Source: Erythroxylum novogranatense (Eukaryota; Streptophyta; Magnoliopsida; Malpighiales; Erythroxylaceae). Taken from it: a stretch of DNA of 64,000 nt. The DNA lies in assembly GCA_029891385.1 (NCBI GenBank), contig CM057228.1:85920964-85984963 (forward strand). The letters run 5' to 3'. Below the pieces are notes generated by a model, which was given only the letters and a program-made list of their open reading frames with translations, was not told the DNA's origin and did not search any database. Numbering within the stretch: position 1 is the stretch's first letter; every line of letters begins with the position of its first letter. Of the stretch, positions 34,611 through 46,506 are shown piece after piece. A program made the translations under genes and the position numbers.

Positions 34611-35715
34611 GATCCCAAAAATGCATCCGAAACCCAGAAATTCTTCTGATCTTCTTATATAAATTTACCCAAATCCATTCCAAACACTCTCAATCAATTT
34701 TAAACATTAAACCTAACTTATTTCTAACCTCAAATCCATCATTTAATCATTATTCATCAAATACCCAAATCAAAATCAATGAAATTCTAAAAAACCCTAA
34801 CATTCGAAACTTATCAATTTCTAGACAATTTCATACTCAATTCAATGATCAAATTAAACGACTTAAGGCATAAAAAAGCAGAAACTTACTTGATTCAAGC
34901 TTTCAACCTCTTAAAAATCACTAAAACACTTCAACGATCAAGCCTAAACACATCTACGGCAATCCTTCATTTCTCCTCCAATATTCATCATCTTTCTCAA
35001 ATCCGATTTAGCTAGGTTAACAACGATGATTAGAGAAATTCAAAGGAAGAAAATTGAAACAACAATCAAGAACGATGAATCGCGAAGGAGAAGAGAAGAA
35101 GAAAATGAGATTTTTTTCTCAAAACCAAAAGGGAATCGGTCGAAGGAGGCAAACTCAAAGGTAAGGTATATATATAAAAGATTTTAAAGCTAAGGGCATG
35201 TTTTGGCAACTCTTATGCCACATGCCCAAATCTTAAGTCTAACAATCCAATTCTTATTCTATTTTTCTCCCAATTTCGCAATGGTTTGCAACCATAATTC
35301 TAGAAATCACACCTCCAATTGTTTCATACCAATTGTCAATCAATCACGGACCCGGAATCCAATTAATCAGTCTCTAAGCCAATTTTTCGATTCCGAACCA
35401 ATACTCTAAAATTTGGAAAAATTCCTATAATTTCACAAAATTAATAAATACTCATTCCCATACTCAAATTTCAATTTCACTCCCATTCTATATTCAAAAC
35501 CTGATCTGTACAATTATAACCAAATTTCCACTTTACACGATTTAATCGGGAAATTGTCATACATGTATGTACATTCATATGCTTATGAAATCAACAATTA
35601 TTTACCGATGTCTATAGAAACTATAATGCATGTACAATGCAACATTTGCCTATACTCAATCCGGACCTGATCCAAATTACTGATATATCCATCACATCGG
35701 TAACGGGATATTACA

Positions 35716-37002
35716 TCCACCCCATCTAAAATTAGGATGATCTCTCCAACCTGGATTATAAGTGTTGGAGTAGGGATCCCTCTTCTGATATTGGCCATTC
35801 CTATTTTGGTATAAGACATGAACCTCTTCATATCTGGCACAGTTATTGGAAACATGCATCATGGACCCGCAGTACTCACAACCAGCTACTATAGCTTGAG
35901 AATGACTCACTGAATTGACTTGTTTAGCCTTCACATTATTCTCCAAAATATTGCGTCTTTTCTCCACTCGGAGTCTTTTCTCCACTCGATTTCCCAAGGC
36001 AGCGATTTCAGCAAGAATATCCTGGGAAGAAACTGAAGAGGTATTGGACACCCTTCTTGAGTCTCCAGATTGGGAGTCATTGGTAGCCATCTTCTGAAGT
36101 AGGTCTCATGCAGCATTGGGACTTAATTCTCTGAGCAAACCATTTGCACCGGCATGAATTGAGGGCTTGTGATATGGAAGAAGCCCTTCATAAAAAGAGT
36201 TGACTAGATCATTCTTCGAAATGTTGTGGTGGGGACAATGAGCTAGAAGTGTTATGAACCTTGTTCAATATTCATGCATGGATTCATTGTCTTGTTGCAC
36301 CACACTAGTTATCTCCTTCTTGAGTCTCGATGTTTTAGAAGCAGGAAAATATTCATCTAAGAATGCTCCTTTCAATTGCTCCCAAGTCAATGTGGTGAAA
36401 TGTTGAGGTAATGTGTAAAGCCACTCCTTGGCTTTTCCTTCTAAGGTAAAGTGGAATGCTCTCCTCAATACATCTTCAATATTTGCTCTAGGTGGTTTCA
36501 TTGAAGAACACACCATGTGCATAGTCTTTAAATGCCTATGTGGATCATCACCTGCAAAACCATGGAATCTAGGTAAGGAAGAAATTAATGCGCCTTTAAT
36601 TTCAAAATTCACATCATCAGTATAAAAGTCATAAGGATCATAATCAACATTGAAATTATTAATCTCCCTCATGCTTCTATTGTCCTCACCATTATGCCTT
36701 ATGTTGTTCTCACCATGTTCGTTGTTCCCATTAGGCCCAAGAGGCCTATTATTACCATTTTCACCATCCATGGTATCTTGCTCTGATTCAAAATCACTAG
36801 CAGACAAGTGTTCACTAGAAGTAGCTCTCTCGCTAGGTTCTTGTTCGCTCGATGACAAACTTGACTCTTTTGAAATATGCTCTTCTTCAATAAAAAATTG
36901 ACTTGCCCCCTCTATTCTCTTCTCTCTTCTAATCTTTTTCACTAACCTCTCAAGTTCAAGATTTAAAGGATTTAAAGGTAAAGCCCTATCACTCCTAGGC
37001 AT
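35716..37002 (-). pseudogene. Athila-like gag N-terminal half
   Basis: The start is chosen at the ATG at 37002 (MPRSDRALPLNPLNLELERL), about 410 nt after the primer site; codons further upstream encode only a low-complexity Phe/Ile/Tyr run from an A-rich leader. The retrotransposon gag core follows: YDFYTDDVNFEIKGALISSL, PRFHGFAGDDPHRHLKTMHM, EGKAKEWLYTLPQHFTTLTW and KGAFLDEYFPASKTSRLKKE. A stop near 36268 (TGA) and another near 36110 interrupt it. The frame then continues with RFITLLAHCPHHN and a CCHC knuckle CEYCGSMMHVSNNC (about 35835-35885), ending NPGWRDHPNFRWGG where element B begins. Gag would build the particle. Confidence 0.88.
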
Positions 37003-37410
37003 AAAATAGTAACAAAAAAGAATAAGGCACAAAACTGACTCACACAACAAGATTCGTAAATAAAATAAATAAATAAATAAATAATAAAAATAAATAAAAC
37101 TAAAACTAAAACTAAAACTAAAAATAAAAATAAAAATAAATAAACGAAGAAAGAAGAAAGAAGAAAAAAAATCTAATGAGTACAAGTGAATGTCAGTATG
37201 GATGACGATGTATTTTGTAGTATATGAAAGAGTGTAAAAAAAATTGTAATATGCACAAGAAATCAAAAAAAATGTCAAAAATTGTACCAATATGCACAAA
37301 AAAACAACCAAAAAAAATTTTATCTAGCTAAGAAAGAAAAAATAAAAAATAAAAAATAAAAATAAAAACAGTCAAAAGTTACTTGACACTTAGGAACCAA
37401 TTTCTTGGTT

Positions 37411-37427
37411 CCCCGGCAACGGCGCCA
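37411..37427 (-). other. Primer-binding site, tRNA-Asp
   Basis: On the minus strand TGGCGCCGTTGCCGGGG, complementary over 17 bases to the 3' end (…CCCCGGCAACGGCGCCA) of plant tRNA-Asp. Two bases separate it from the LTR end at 37430. This tRNA choice agrees with an Athila-type element. Confidence 0.95.
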
Positions 37428-37429
37428 CT

Positions 37430-38575
37430 TGAAATAGCCCTTTTTCGTCCGATTGTCACCTTGGGGTTACTTCAAAAATTTAACCAAGGATTGCGTATAG
37501 CGCAACCTCGGGTCGTTCTCTTGAGAAACCAAAAGTGAAATTAATTCCTAAGTAACTAAATGCAATGCAACCTAGACTAAAAAAAAATATGGGGTTTGAT
37601 TTGAAAAATTACCGCTAAGTTTGCAATGAAATAAAATAACACTAAGGACTTGTTTTTGGTATTTTTAAAATTTAAATGAGTAATTTGAAATGAAAACGAG
37701 TGAATTAAATAAGAAAACAAACACAAGTAATTAACAATAATAAACGCAATCCTCCAGTTCAATAATGCGGGCAATCATCGCTCAAACAGATATGAGAGTT
37801 TAAAACAATTGAACCAAAAATTAAAATTGAGCTTTTAATCTAACAACCGAGCCACCTCGAATTGTTACAAAAAATATTTTCCAAAATCCTAATTTACTAA
37901 CTGCCACCAGACTAGTAAAATAGAACTAAGGGTACTAACGCCAATGCTCGAATTTTCTGCACTAATAAAATTAATGCCAGCAACAGATAAAATGATCCAA
38001 TAATTCAAACCACCTTGATTAATCGCCAATTTCGCTAAAATCTCAATACAAAGTTTTGACCCAAAACAAAGTAATGAAATTAAATCCAAGATCAACACAA
38101 TATCAATTATCAAACATTAATCTAGTCACAAATATTCCAATCCAAAGATATAATCAAAACGCAACTCCAAATAATTAAATAGTAAGATCTAGGAATTACT
38201 AATTAATTAAATGGACAGAATAAAAAAGCAGTTTTAACTCCCCTATAAAAAAGCCAAGCTCCTGCCTTTGCCATTGAACCGAAGGATTAGGATTAACTAG
38301 CCGCAAAAATTCATTGAAGACGCTGTCGACTTTGAAATTTGGTTATCAGCCAAAAAGGTAGGAAATTGCGACATTTTCTTCGGTGCAACCACGCAGCCCT
38401 CCTTTACGTTCTTTTCTTCTTTGTTTTCCAGACCACTCACCACACACGTAGACCACTGACCAACAACACACATACAAACTCACACTTTACGTTTTCTTCT
38501 CCAGATTTTTCTACCATTCACGTGATTCTCTTCTTTTTCCAGCCCTCTCACAAAATAACAACAGACCACCAGTAG
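37430..38575 (-). mobile_element. 5' LTR of the Athila-like element, piece 1
   Basis: Inner end of the 5' LTR, matching the 3' LTR up to 37982; 37983-38575 is the start of the middle part deleted from the 3' LTR. It contains pyrimidine-rich TTTTCCAG motifs ending at 38431, 38504 and 38542. Interrupted at 38575 by element D. Confidence 0.9.
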
Positions 38576-39199
38576 TGTTAGGCCCCGAATTTTTTTTTAT
38601 GATGTCATTAAGCATAAATTGTGATCATTGTGGTTTTATGCCTTGATTTGATTAAATTGAGAACGTTAGTGGATTATTTGAGTTTAGTACGGTTGAATGA
38701 GAATTAGTGGGTAAAAGTTTATGAGGGCATTTTGGGAAGTTTACTTGAGTTGGGATGGATTTGGGCTTAGCTAGAGGGGTATTATGGTCTTTGTTCTATG
38801 TCTTTAGGTTTAAGAGATTAGAAAGAGAAGAAGAGAAGAAAGAAAAGAAGAGGAAGAGGCCGACGGTGGAGAGGAAGAAGAGAAGAAAAGAGAGTTGTGG
38901 TTTTTGTGATTTCCGACGGATTTGAAGCTCATTCCGGGTAAGTTAGTTTCGTTTCTTCTTGTTTTCGGTTGGATTAAATCCTAGGATAACTTGATATGTG
39001 GAGAATCGAAGGTTTTAAGGTTTTTGTGCGAAAAAGTTGGGCAAATCGTTGGGTTAATGATTTTAGGATGGATTGGAAGCTTAGAATGGGTTAGAATTGT
39101 AGTAGAAGAGTTGATCTATGCCTTAGATGTGTTGCATTTGAGTTTGGAACGATTTAAAGTTGGAAAATCTGGGATTTTCGAGTTCGGGAACGTTTCCCC

Positions 39200-39380
39200 G
39201 ATCTGCACGTCTCGACGTGCTCAAGAGCACGCCGCGGCGTGTGAATTTAATGCACGATGGGTGCGTCGCGGCGTGCCGAGGCGTCGTCGTGGCGACGCAT
39301 GCGTCTTGTGAGCGACTTCGCCGCTTCTCTGAGCAGCCTTCGTCGCGTGACGAAGCCTTCACCGCGGCGAGCCCCTTTTT
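39200..39380. repeat. GC-rich palindrome island in element D
   Basis: A cluster of CGCGGCG/CGTCG words in otherwise AT-rich DNA. It holds a perfect 14-bp palindrome CACGCCGCGGCGTG at 39228-39241, then GTGCGTCGCGGCGTGC (39261-39276) and ACCGCGGCGAGC (39361-39372). The words are those of the island in element B read in reverse. Confidence 0.85.
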
Positions 39381-40434
39381 CCAGCGATTTCTTCTTTTGA
39401 TTTTCCGAAGCTTTTGAGTAATTTCCTTTGAATATTATTTGATTGGATGGAAACTTGGTTGTTTTAGGAAACCAAGCTGACACGATTTCATCGCAAGAGG
39501 AAGGACACCAGTGAGTCGACTACTCAAGTGATATTAGGTGGGTAATATACTTATATTTATTGCGTAATTAGGCAAATTCTTGCCTATGTGTGATTATATG
39601 TTATCTGACATGCATGTGTAGTAAATACTTTTGATTTCATATGCCTTAAAAGAAGCATGAAATTATGACTATGAGCATGTTATGCCTCGACTTCGGTCAT
39701 GGCATTTTGAATAAATGAAAAGATTCTATTTGATCAAACGATTATGAATATGAATATGTGCTTTTGTTTGGGCGAGAGTGGAACCATTTCGTTCGTCACG
39801 TGCACGTCGACAAGAGCCTTCTCCCGGCTGCCCGCTTGTGGCTTATTAGCTCCGAATGGACTCATTTTGTTCAGGATGTAAACTTCGGTTTTTTCCTTTT
39901 GTTTTCATGGAACCCTCGAGCCATTATGTTGTGCATTGCATACTGGAATTATTTGTACCTTGTGACATATGTTGTGTACTAAATGTGTTTATTACTCGAA
40001 TTGCATGTGAATGCTAAATATATGTGTACAAGTATATTGGTATAATATATAGTTATACATATGCTTGAATTTGTGCTGATTGTCGATGGCTATAATTATA
40101 TTAGCCACTGAGCTCTGAAGCTCAACCCATTACTTTCCCTCCTCAGGTGCAGAGCAGGATGATCTTTGAACTTGCGAGGCATCGGAAACTTCGAGCTAAT
40201 TAGGAGTCTTGTATTAAGTTCGTATTTTGGTTGGCCCTCCAAACACATTATCATGGAGCATATTTCATGTAATTTGGATTGAAATTTTATTTTATACTGT
40301 GTATTGTTTCAAACACATGTTTAATTTATGAACTTGATGGCTTATGTAATCGTGATCAATTGTTTATGATTAGAATGCATGCGTAGGTGATCAATTGTAT
40401 GAGAATATATGTGTATGATCGAACTATGTTTAAA

Positions 40435-40527
40435 TGTTGGGATCGGGTCCGACGTCGTGGGGCGCCCGTCGCCGGCGCGACCCGAGGGGCCACCTCGGGA
40501 TTAGGGTTCCGGGATCCGGGCCCAACA
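40435..40527. repeat. 93-bp GC-rich terminal block bounded by TGTTGGG/CCCAACA
   Basis: The last 93 bp of element D are very GC-rich, begin TGTTGGGATCGGG and end CCGGGCCCAACA, so the block by itself has LTR-like inverted ends. It contains GGCGCCCGTCGCCGGCGCG near 40461-40481. It may be an older terminal piece or a nested footprint. Confidence 0.6.
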
Positions 40528-41509
40528 AGCAAACACGTCTCTAGCCCTCCAACGTTTATTTTCTCTCCAGCAGCAACACCCAAGCACACAAAGATCACGC
40601 GCACACTCCTCTAGCACCAGGACAGCACTTAATCTCCCTCACACGTGGATGCAGATCAGGCAACCTCCACACCACAACAAACTCGCCTCTAGACCTCCAA
40701 GCACAGCTCCACTCAATAACGCCCAGCAGCCTTTCTCCTTATTTCAAGATGTGTTTATTCTTTTCCCACACACTCACACACTTCACAAACATCACCACAT
40801 ATCTCACACACAGCTCCTTCACAAAGACAACCCACACACTCACCAGTTGCCACTTTTTCGTACACCAACAGCACCTTTTTCTTCTGATTTATTTTCTTTT
40901 TCCAGCCACTCACGTAGCACACTTACACATTCACGCAGCACTTTCTCTCCACGTTTCACTCTTCACACACTAACTGCACTCTTCACAACGGCTACTCTCC
41001 AAGGCATCTCACACAAGCACCTATTCCTTTTGTTATTTTATGTATCTCTAATACTACTACACACAACTCTCACACATGTAACGCACACACTTAGCCCTTA
41101 CACCCAACACCTTCCACTCACTTTTATTTTATGTTTTTTCCAGCCACACACTCACGTATTTCACTTTTCCTCCCCTACACTAGAACAGGACACTTCACAC
41201 TTACAGCACACTACATACACGCACACACTCAAGTTACACCACACTAACACTCCCAGCACACAACAACCATTTGCTTCCTCTTTATTTATGTGACAGACCC
41301 CTCTCTTTATTTTTTCCAGCAAGATTCACACAACAAAGCCTCACACAAGCCTCCAAAGACAACACAAAACAACTCCAAGACAGATGCCTTTCACTCAAAG
41401 CCACAATGCACTCCACATCACCAACACCAACCATGTCTTCCTCCATGCCTCTGTTGCCCAACATGTCTTCTTTTTATTCTCCAATAACTCACAATAAGCC
41501 AACACTCAC
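40528..41509 (-). mobile_element. 5' LTR of the Athila-like element, piece 2
   Basis: Middle of the 5' LTR, rich in CACAC and TTTTTCCAGC (CCAG ending at 40570, 40905, 41143 and 41319). On the element strand these read GCTGGAAAAA. A Thr/His/Pro-rich open frame on the plus strand (40649-41293) is a by-product of the CAC/TCT composition. The last five bases, CTCAC (41505-41509), are the target duplication of the LTR array. Confidence 0.8.
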
Positions 41510-44500
41510 TGTTGAGACCCGATCCGAAAATCGGATCCCAACCGAAAAAGCAGAACGGAAAAGGGAATCGAATGGAAACGGAAATTTCGCATCGAAATTT
41601 CGAATCAGAAAACAAAGCATAAGAATCGAAAGCGAAGCGCATACTCGAAGCAAATGCAAATCGAATCGAATACCAAATCGATGTAAATCAATAGAATCGA
41701 ATCATAAAGGCGGGGATAAGCGAAATAATCAATTAAATGAAACATATCCGACATCCGAGAACAATAATCAAAGAAAACGATCGAATGAACATAATCGCGT
41801 TGGAAACCCTAAGACGTACCATTCAAATCCGATATAATTTTTTTCTTTCTTATTCCTTGTCTTTTCTTTCTTAATCACTTTATTTCATTACATACAAAAT
41901 CATCATATGCTTGAATACTCATACAAATCCCAAATCGCACTCAAATCATAATAAACTTCTTAACATTAATACCAATCTCATAAATCCATCTTTCATACAT
42001 CTAAATTTTATTTTCTTCTTTTCAATTTATTTTCTAACGAAAATTCTAAAAGATAACTATTGCATTTATCCTATCCCAAAAATTCCTGCAAAGCCAAAAT
42101 ACACTTCTAATATCACAAAATCCATAATCATAGGACTCTCGTGTCCGGAATCCAAACACCGGCAACAAACGCAATCTTAGTTCTAAACACTTCAATCAAA
42201 TTCCATATCAATTAACAATATATTTTCCCAAAATCATACACAATTTCATATACAATTTCCAAAATTATTTACAATTCTGATTTTAAATCCGTACATCAAC
42301 CTCTTCATTCTTTTGCATCAACCCAATATACACAATTACATACAAACTTCATAAATCATATACTTACATGGAAATTTAAGCCATATCCAATTTTAATACC
42401 AAAATCTCAATTTACACAAAAATCCAAATACTACAAAATCGAATCGAATGTCTTGACACTCTTTCATCCGATCTCACGCACGAAACACGGAGATGGGGAT
42501 GAAAGAGGGGTAACTTCGAAGCTTGTGGGTAACATATTTATAAACTGAATAATAAGCGAAAATCAATTTTCATAAACTTTTTGCCAAAGGCTTAGTTTTC
42601 AAACTTTTCAACTTTCAAATTTTTTCTCAAACCCTTTTCAATTTTCCAAACTTTTCATATCAAATTTCTATAATTTCATGGTTGAAAACCCTTTTCTCAT
42701 TTTCAAAATTTCTCATAAACATGAATGCAATCACATCGGAGAAATTTCACGCACATAAACAAAATCAAAATCACATAACATAACAAAATGGTTTGGTTTT
42801 GGTCTAACAGACGATCGCACATTCATTCAGTATAAGCGGTCATGTGCGTGCAGTGATGTGAGGAGAGTCCAAATCGAACTCCTAAGCCACTTCTTGAGCA
42901 GCCGGAGAAGGCTATCGAGGAGAGGCAGTAATCGACTCTACGGAGGACTCGACCAAACTCATACAATTCACATATTCATGCTTAAAACAAGCGAGTTGCT
43001 CAAGGCACTTTTCAAAATTTCACATTTTCATGTCGTGTCTTACTAGACACAGTTACATTCACTAAGCACATAATTTCATATGTCCTGCTGCAAAAATACA
43101 AATTCACCAATCAATTTCTTACAAATGCACAATCATTTTATATAACAATCATATTCAATAACTCAATTAATCGTATATCATTCAAATGCATAAAATAGAG
43201 TGCAAGTATTTTTTTCAACCCACAATCAATATATATTAATGCATAAAGAGCATGGTTCACATTTTTCAAAAATGCGAAAACACAATTTTCATAAATTTCA
43301 TATTCTCAAATTTTTCTACAATTTTCCCAAATCATTTTCAAACATTTTAACGTAAATCTTTGAATAATTATTTTCAAATCCTTTGAAAACATAATTTCAA
43401 AAATATTATTCTTTTCTTGATTTTTCAAAATCACATAATTTACTCATGATTCAAAATATAAATACATCATCCACCTCGAATTGACGCTAATACTTTGCCC
43501 AAAGCATCGAATCTCCAAATTCCTTCTTCTTTCCTCAACTTTAAAATTCCCTAAGCCATAATTATCTAAAATAAATCTCATAATTCACTTAATTCTTCAA
43601 ATTGGACTTAGAAAACACCAATTCCATATAAAATCAATCTATCTAAATCATAAATTCCAAAATTCCCCAAATCTTAAAATTGGCCTAAACCAATTTATCC
43701 AAATTCAATACCATAAAATACAATTTCTTCAAAATTAACTTCATATTCCACAAACCCATATCATTATCTATAATTCTACACCAAAATTTTACAAAATTCT
43801 TAATCACAAAATTAAGCCTAAACCTTAATCAAATTTCCATCCAAAATTAAACACAACCTAAAGCATATATATCAAAATCAACTTCATAAATCACAAACCC
43901 AAGTCCTTATCCATGTTTCTAAACCAAAAATTCATCAAAATCTTAAAGCTCAAAATTTCCTCTTACCTCATTTCTCCTCCAATTTTCGAATTTCTTGGCT
44001 CATGAAGATGTTCTCTTCATTCTCCATCCATTTCCTTCTTGAAAAAATCCCAAAAGCCTTAAGAATCAAGTAGAAAAATGGAAACTTACCTTTCTCCCTC
44101 TTCTTTTCTCCATAACCGAATTCTTCTACATCTTTCTTCTTCTTCTTATTTCTCTTCTCCTTTATTCTCATTTCCAGCCTAAATCGTGGCCTTATAATGC
44201 TTCAAACGACACCTCACCATGTGTTTAAAGCCATGTCAATTAAAATGTGATAAAAAGACCAAAATGCCCCTAACATGTTACTTTATGTCATGCCTACTTG
44301 CGGGTTGATTCGTACTATCAATTTGAAGGAATTTGTTAAACCTTCCTTCTATAGAAATGTTCCTCTCAATCATACGAATCCAACGCCACCAACCGCGCTC
44401 AATTCGGATCAGAAACGAAGAAGTTATAGCCGAAATACTATCGGACCTTCACAAAATCCGAGAATGAACATTAACATAACTTCAGTCCAGAAATTAACAA

Positions 44501-45814
44501 TCTTAGGGATGAATTTAAATTTCGATCCCTTCATAAGAGTTGTAGCCCTATATCTTAACTTTATTTTCCCTCAATAATCAACTCAATCGGAGTTGTACAG
44601 TTCCCAAAAATCGCAAAATACTGAACCATGTTCAGAAAATTATCCAACTTATAACCTATAACCAAATCTCTTACTTTGGTTCAATCAATCTCTTTCCATT
44701 TAATCTCCTAAAAATCATAATTCTTCAAGAAAATGAAATTAATCGTCTTAGGAATCCAACACTTCGAGAATCAAATCAATCGGATGTCGGACGAAGGAAT
44801 TATAAGCAAAAGATTACGAAAGGGATCGGATAAAGAAACGAAGCAACGGAACTTCAAAACTAAACTTTTCAAAAATCATATCTCTCGATCCTGAACTCAG
44901 AATTTGACAAATTTAGTGTCAATAGAAAGATCAAAGGAAGATCTACAACTTCCCTGAAGTACTCAAAATCAAATTAGGTCTTGAAAGGGGTCAAAACCTC
45001 AATCAAAGATTCTGTCCAAAACAGCTTTTCCTAAACGACTTCCAATTTTTAATCGCTCATAACTCCTAGCCCCGATATCGAAAAATTGCAAACTTTATAT
45101 CAATAGAAAGATAAAAACATCATCTAAAACTTTCATGATGACCACTTACTCTAATTCAAACTAATTTCATACGACGAGTGGCCTCAAAGCATAGAACACA
45201 CAAATCTATGCTTAATAGCATTTTCAAAACAAAGCATATCTTCATAAATTCATATCTCTCAATCCCGACATCGAAAAATAGCAAACTTTATGTCCACAAA
45301 AAGCTCTCGACAGAGGCTACAGTTTTCATGCTAATCACTTTCTCAAATTTTGCCTAAATCAAAAAGTCAACTTTTTCCTCAAAAAGTCAAACTTCAAGCA
45401 ACTTTGACTGATCATAACTCTCACTCCCGATATCGAAAAATATCAAACTTTATGGCTACAGAAAGCTCTTGACATAAACTACAAGTTTCCAGAAGATCAT
45501 TTTCTCAAATTCTCCCAAAATCAAAAAGTCAACTCTCAAGTCAAACATTTTATCTCCAAAAGTCAAACTTTCTAAATTCTTCAAATTTTCACACTTTTTC
45601 TTTTTAATTCTTGTTATTTAACTTCATTTCAATCAACTCATCCACTTGAACTTTTATAAACCATACCAATCTCCACAATTATCAAATATATCAACATCCA
45701 ATAATGCTTTTCTCATAAGTTTCCTTAAAGCATACATACTGATATATATATATATATAACACTTATTTTATATCATTTCCTATTTCTAAATTCCACTTAA
45801 AATCGGGTCCAACA
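41510..45814 (-). mobile_element. Array LTR1
   Basis: It differs from LTR2 and LTR3 at its left edge (TGTTGAGACCCGATCCGAAA versus TGTTGGGACCCGATCCGGAA). A locally scrambled block lies at about 42805-42960. Otherwise nearly identical to the other two, with frequent 1-bp indels in homopolymers. Short frames encoded in all three copies are not conserved proteins. Confidence 0.93.
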
Positions 45815-46506
45815 TTTCTCCCCTCTTAAAAGAATTTAGTCCTCGAAATTCAAACGTAATCATCAAGTAACACATCCTTCTCATAATAGTCAAATCACTT
45901 TCTTATCAATTTCTTATTCTTAACTTAATCACTATTTTCACTTCTCATTTATATCGAACACTATTGTCTCAAATAGAATATTTCTTAACACATTTTCACA
46001 AGTCAATAGTCATCAAAATTCATCATAAAATTTTAATCACAATGTCTTAATCTCAAACCTAAAATCAATCATAATCCTTTAACCTTAATCAAATAATCAC
46101 TCTTCTTATCTAATTTTTCTTCATCATACATATTTTTCACTTCTTCACAAGGAACTCTTAAGATCATATTAACGCACAATCACCACAAATCAGTATTTCT
46201 CAATCCATTTACACGGATCAAAGGTTCAGGTCTTACTGAACCCTAGAATGGATCAATCATCAGTCAAATCAATACCATCATCAAACTCGTCTTTCAACTT
46301 TTCATTCGTTCATCTCCCAAATATATAATCATACACAATTCATCCCAATCATTAAAAATTTCAATCTCATTTTCCTTAATACATTTCTAAAGTCATGATA
46401 GGTCACTCACATCAAATCACAATATCATTAATGCAATTCGATCTTAATCTCTTATCAATCTCCTGCGCCCAGTTACGATCCTAATACTGGGCTCTGATAC
46501 CATAAA
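45815..46506 (-). mobile_element. Array internal region 1 (polypurine tract and primer site)
   Basis: AAGAGGGGAGAAA on the minus strand (45815-45827) is the polypurine tract. TGGTATCAGAGC (plus 46491-46502) is the initiator tRNA-Met primer site, 4 nt from LTR2. No ORF of note in the 692 bp. Confidence 0.9.

Larger units (their letters stand above)
32637..35715 (+). mobile_element. LTR-like element 'B' inserted in gag
   Basis: Insertion limits come from the gag reading frame, which stops in the middle of WRDHPNFRWGG on one side and resumes at GNIQGNSSNQ on the other. The 3,079-bp insert opens AGTAGCACTTAATCCC…ACCCAACCCGACATCTACGG, parallel to element A (TGTAACACCCC…AACCTGACATCGATGG at 61312), and ends CGGGATATTACA. 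Flanks TCATC and TCCAC match at 3 of 5 bases, so the target duplication is not convincing. Like A and C it has no coding sequence but carries the ATCATCGATGGTCCACYCAA block (about 33129-33153) and short hairpins. It behaves as a solo LTR of a non-autonomous family. Confidence 0.75.
38576..40527 (+). mobile_element. Solo-LTR-like element 'D'
   Basis: A 1,952-bp insert with matching inverted ends (TGTTAGGCCC at 38576, GGGCCCAACA ending at 40527) sits inside the 5' LTR. It has no coding sequence. It includes a purine-rich stretch (38815-38900), a GC-rich palindrome island (39200-39380), a small hairpin with a TTCG loop (39682-39705) and a GC-rich terminal block. Flanking 5-mers AGTAG and AGCAA agree at only three positions, so the right or left end may be slightly misplaced. 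The strand given assumes TG…CA read on plus; both strands would satisfy that rule. Confidence 0.7.

Noticed and set aside
34347..34873. Arg/Ala-rich open frames on both strands
   Set aside because: They arise from the GC-rich motif island of element B; both strands are open in several frames at once.
36265..37311. N-terminal hydrophobic extension of gag (first 103 residues before MPRSDR)
   Set aside because: The extension is the translation of an A/T-rich leader; the gag-like sequence starts at the ATG at 37002.
40649..41293. 214-residue plus-strand open frame rich in Thr, His and Pro
   Set aside because: It lies antisense inside the Athila LTR; its residues follow directly from CACAC/TTCTC-rich composition, and it has no domain or homologue I recognise.
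43968..44171. Lys/Glu-rich frame repeated in array LTR1 and LTR3 (also 53949-54152)
   Set aside because: It is carried by the LTR duplication and is disrupted by indels in LTR2, so there is no sign of protein conservation.
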